Source: JAULUH01 sp032111745 (lineage in GTDB: Bacteria > Chloroflexota > Anaerolineae > JAAEKA01). From it: DNA of 16,318 nucleotides. Made by a program: the position numbers and the translations under genes. Location: positions 1 to 16,318 of the forward strand of contig JAULUH010000130.1 of assembly GCA_032111745.1 (NCBI GenBank). The letters run 5' to 3'. Of the stretch, positions 14,285 through 16,318 are shown in pieces. A model generated the notes under the pieces. It ran no database searches and had not been told where the DNA came from. It saw only the letters and a list, made by a program, of their open reading frames with translations. Each line of letters opens with the position of its first letter. The first letter of the stretch is position 1.

Positions 14285-15328
14285 ATGCCGTCCCAAGAGC
14301 CTCCCGGGCCCGCTGTCACCCCGCCAAGCATGGGCTCTGCCCATAGCATGGGCCCTGCCCATAGCATGGGCCCTGCCCATAGCATGGGCCCTGCCCATAG
14401 CTTGGGCTCTGCCCATGTCCCTGTGATGCTGCAGGAAGTGCTCCAGTTTCTGGCGCCTCGCCCAGGTGGCCGCTATATCGACGCCACGGCCGGCGGCGGC
14501 GGCCATTCCGTAGCACTCCTGGAGAGCTCAGCGCCCGATGGCCGGGTGCTAAGCCTGGACGCTGATCCCCGTGCGCTGGCCCGGCTGCAGTCCCGGCTGC
14601 AGGATTACGGCACCCAATCGGTGGCTGCCCACGCCAATTTCCGCTCGTTAGCACCCCTGGCCCAGCGGCTGGGCTTCACGGCCGTAGATGGAATCGTGAT
14701 GGATCTGGGGCTGTCGAGCGATCAGCTGGCCGATTCCACCAGGGGCTTCGCTTTCCTCGAGGACGGTCCGCTGGACATGCGCTTCGACCCCTCTAGCCCG
14801 CACACCGCGGCTGACTTGGTCAACGGGCTGGAAGAAAGGGAGCTGGCGGACCTGATCTATCGCTACGGCGAGGATCGGCTATCACGCAAGATCGCCCGAG
14901 CCATCGTAGCCGCTCGGCCCCTGCAAACTACCGGTGAGCTGGCCGCCGTCATAGCCGCCACAATTGGCCGCCATGAGCGCATTCACCCGGCCACGCGGAC
15001 ATTTCAGGCCCTGCGCATCGCCGTTAACGACGAGCTCGCTGCGCTGGCCGAAGCCCTGCCCCAGGCCGTAGCGCTGCTCCGCCCCGGAGGTCGCCTGGCC
15101 GTGATCTCCTTCCATTCCTTGGAGGATCGCATCGTGAAGCAGTTCTTCCGAGCCGAAGCACAAGATTGCCTCTGTCCACCTGAGGTTCTCGTATGTACCT
15201 GCCAACATCGAGCGTCGATCCGCGTTCTAACCAAAAGGCCTGTCCAGCCATCTACGATCGAAGAAACCCAGAATCCGCGTAGCCGGAGTGCCAGGCTCCG
15301 GGTAGCCCAGCGATTGTTGACGGCATAA
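14285..15328 (+). CDS. rsmH: 16S rRNA (cytosine-1402-N4)-methyltransferase
   Basis: RsmH (MraW) uses S-adenosylmethionine to N4-methylate C1402 of 16S rRNA in the P site. Motif I is YIDATAGGGGHS (64-75), motif II has Asp92 in LSLDAD, and VMDLGLSSDQL (138-148) plus GPLDMRFD follow. The later family motifs HPATRTFQALRIAVNDEL, SFHSLEDRIVKQFF and NPRSRSARLR are all present. A Cys cluster (CLCP, CTC) precedes the C-terminal block, as is usual in the family. The annotated ATG has GAGG 8 nt upstream. The protein is longer than usual at the N-terminus. Residues 15-44 are five copies of a hexapeptide SMGPAH (with variants) ending directly in HVPVMLQEV, where typical RsmH proteins begin. Three of the repeats are identical in DNA. 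Met16, Met22, Met28 and Met34 are possible alternative starts, but none has as good a ribosome binding site. Confidence 0.96.
   Translation: MPSQEPPGPAVTPPSMGSAHSMGPAHSMGPAHSMGPAHSLGSAHVPVMLQEVLQFLAPRPGGRYIDATAGGGGHSVALLESSAPDGRVLSLDADPRALARLQSRLQDYGTQSVAAHANFRSLAPLAQRLGFTAVDGIVMDLGLSSDQLADSTRGFAFLEDGPLDMRFDPSSPHTAADLVNGLEERELADLIYRYGEDRLSRKIARAIVAARPLQTTGELAAVIAATIGRHERIHPATRTFQALRIAVNDELAALAEALPQAVALLRPGGRLAVISFHSLEDRIVKQFFRAEAQDCLCPPEVLVCTCQHRASIRVLTKRPVQPSTIEETQNPRSRSARLRVAQRLLTA
14327..14416 (+). repeat. Five tandem 18-bp repeats within rsmH
   Basis: Units of AGCATGGGCCCTGCCCAT repeat head to tail at 14327, 14345, 14363, 14381 and 14399. The middle three are identical. The first differs by one base and the last by two. 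The unit length is a multiple of three, so copy-number change keeps the frame, adding or removing a hexapeptide. ATGGGC and GCCCAT are inverted both within and between units, so the array can fold as a series of small hairpins. Confidence 0.95.
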
Positions 15329-15362
15329 GCCCTGCGTCCCCCTATCCTGAGGAGCTCAGCCT

Positions 15363-15833
15363 GTGATCGATCCCAATGTCCTGGCCAGACCGGACACCCC
15401 ACCACCAGCCGCGACTGCTCCTGCTCATCCCAGGCTACAAGCTGTGCTCATCCTGGCTACCATCGCCTTGCTCACGTTCGCGCTGTACCTTTATGTGCTA
15501 CCCAACAGCCAGATGAGCGAGGCCCAGGCGCGCATAGCCCAACTCAGGGCCGAGCGAGATGCTCTGAGCCGCCAGAGCGCCGAGATGATCCGCCTGGCTG
15601 CAGACTTCACGATGCTCACCCGCATCGAAAAGAGAGCCAAGGAGCTTGGCATGGGGCCACCGCGGTCGATCTACTTTGGCACCCCGGCATTTCGCGAAGA
15701 GCCGGCTGAGTCGCCGCCGACCGAACCACGGCCACCATCACCGCCAGTCTCGTCCCCGGCAAGCCGTTGGCGGGCTGCCGTTGAGTCCACCAATGCCTGG
15801 TTAACCGCGCGTTGGCGACAGACCTTTGAGTGA
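15363..15833 (+). CDS. ftsL: FtsL-like cell division protein
   Basis: This is a small bitopic membrane protein of the FtsL/DivIC type, which partners FtsB and FtsQ and activates septal wall synthesis. The 156 residues show a short proline-rich cytoplasmic N-terminus, one membrane segment (about 26-46) and then a coiled coil (about 50-85). The motif RIEKRAKELGMGPP (87-100) follows and resembles the typical FtsL ending with an LGM motif. A proline-rich tail (about 113-132) and a hydrophilic C-terminus extend beyond the usual length. The start codon is GTG with GAGGAG 8 nt upstream. It lies 34 nt after rsmH and before an ftsI-type gene, the normal place of ftsL. The assignment relies on topology, motif and position, because this family is poorly conserved. 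Confidence 0.85.
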   Translation: MIDPNVLARPDTPPPAATAPAHPRLQAVLILATIALLTFALYLYVLPNSQMSEAQARIAQLRAERDALSRQSAEMIRLAADFTMLTRIEKRAKELGMGPPRSIYFGTPAFREEPAESPPTEPRPPSPPVSSPASRWRAAVESTNAWLTARWRQTFE

Positions 15834-15912
15834 GCCACACACCTGAACCCGTGCCTGCGCCAGCACAGCAGGGAAGCCTCCGTCCACAGCAGCGGCGGCA
15901 CGAGAGCTACCT

Positions 15913-16318
15913 ATGGAGTCGAGAAAACAGCCCCCGAAATACCGCATTCTCCTGGTAGCTACTGTGCTGCTGGCAGCTTTTGTTTTGCTGATCGTCCAGC
16001 TCATCCGCTGGCAGGTGCTGGACCGCGATCGTGTGTTGCCGCCCCAAGCATCCGCGCCCACAGTATCACAGCGGCGCGGCCCGCAACGCGGGACCATCCT
16101 GGAGAGGTCTGGCCAACCCCTGGCCCTGGACACATATCGCTGGGAAATCTGGGTCCAGCCCTCCCTGGTTCGTCCCGATCAGGCCCCGGCACTGACCAGC
16201 CAGCTGGTCCAGGCCCTGGGGCCCGATCTGACCATGGCGCCCTCCGAGCTGCTCCAACTCCTTGCCAGCGGCGATACCACGACCCACACGCTCGCTCGGC
16301 GCGCTCCCGAGTTGGCGG
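15913..16318 (+). CDS. ftsI: Septal peptidoglycan transpeptidase (FtsI/PBP2-type), 5' part
   Basis: This appears to be a class B penicillin-binding protein, a membrane-anchored DD-transpeptidase that cross-links septal peptidoglycan. Only the first 135 codons are in the window and the frame is still open at the end. They encode a basic N-terminus, one signal-anchor helix (about 12-31, ILLVATVLLAAFVLLIVQLI) and the start of the dimerisation domain. That domain shows the class B hallmark QRGTILERSGQPLALD (58-73), a variant of RGxIxDRxGxxLA. The catalytic motifs lie outside the window. The ATG at 15913 is the first possible start after an in-frame stop at 15844, with a modest GAGAG ahead. It follows the ftsL-like gene by 79 nt, as in dcw clusters. 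The position argues for FtsI rather than a sporulation or elongation PBP. Confidence 0.85.
   Translation, partial: MESRKQPPKYRILLVATVLLAAFVLLIVQLIRWQVLDRDRVLPPQASAPTVSQRRGPQRGTILERSGQPLALDTYRWEIWVQPSLVRPDQAPALTSQLVQALGPDLTMAPSELLQLLASGDTTTHTLARRAPELA

Noticed and set aside
14327..14416. Tandem repeats considered as a CRISPR array
   Set aside because: Units are 18 bp, directly adjacent without spacers, and lie in frame inside rsmH.

Overview
The window looks like a piece of a GC-rich bacterial chromosome. Its core is the transcription and translation machinery: RNA polymerase beta and beta', S12, S7, EF-G and EF-Tu, all on the minus strand. The start of a division and cell-wall (dcw) cluster runs away from it on the plus strand. 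EF-Tu and EF-G sequence style, the longer (Firmicutes/Chloroflexi-like) S12 and large lineage-specific inserts in beta and beta' fit Chloroflexota (Anaerolineae/Caldilineae-like). That placement is my inference from remembered family sequences, not a search result.

Layout, following minus-strand transcription: rpoB (13345-9356) and rpoC (9346-4817) are 9 nt apart and start from a promoter at 13595-13623 with a leader of about 240 nt. Right after the rpoC stop, a second strong promoter (4782-4810) begins the str operon rpsL-rpsG-fusA. The predicted transcript opens almost at once with a perfect 12-bp stem-loop. A perfect 14-bp hairpin with a competing alternative pairing lies between rpsG and fusA. 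tuf (1201-2) follows after 322 nt with its own extended -10 promoter and a structured leader. On the plus strand, mraZ, rsmH, an ftsL-like gene and the 5' part of an ftsI-type transpeptidase gene are read from a promoter at 13705-13733. That promoter is followed at once by 10-bp-spaced TGGG repeats, the known MraZ operator type, so the dcw cluster is probably autoregulated.

No mobile elements, CRISPR arrays, tRNAs or rRNAs were seen. All genes are recognisable core genes, so the novelty lies in details. There is an alpha-CTD-like helix-hairpin-helix insert in beta', a roughly 185-residue coiled-coil insert in beta', and a tryptophan-rich repeat insert of similar size in beta. rsmH begins with five tandem 18-bp repeats encoding SMGPAH units. 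tuf has a codon-usage mosaic, MraZ has an altered second DxxGR motif, and several mRNA leaders are structured.

Together the genes supply core RNA polymerase, the decoding centre (S12, S7), the two main elongation GTPases, and on the other strand 16S rRNA methylation plus septal peptidoglycan synthesis. The divergent promoters of these two blocks lie about 80 bp apart (between their -35 boxes), with a terminator-like hairpin between them.
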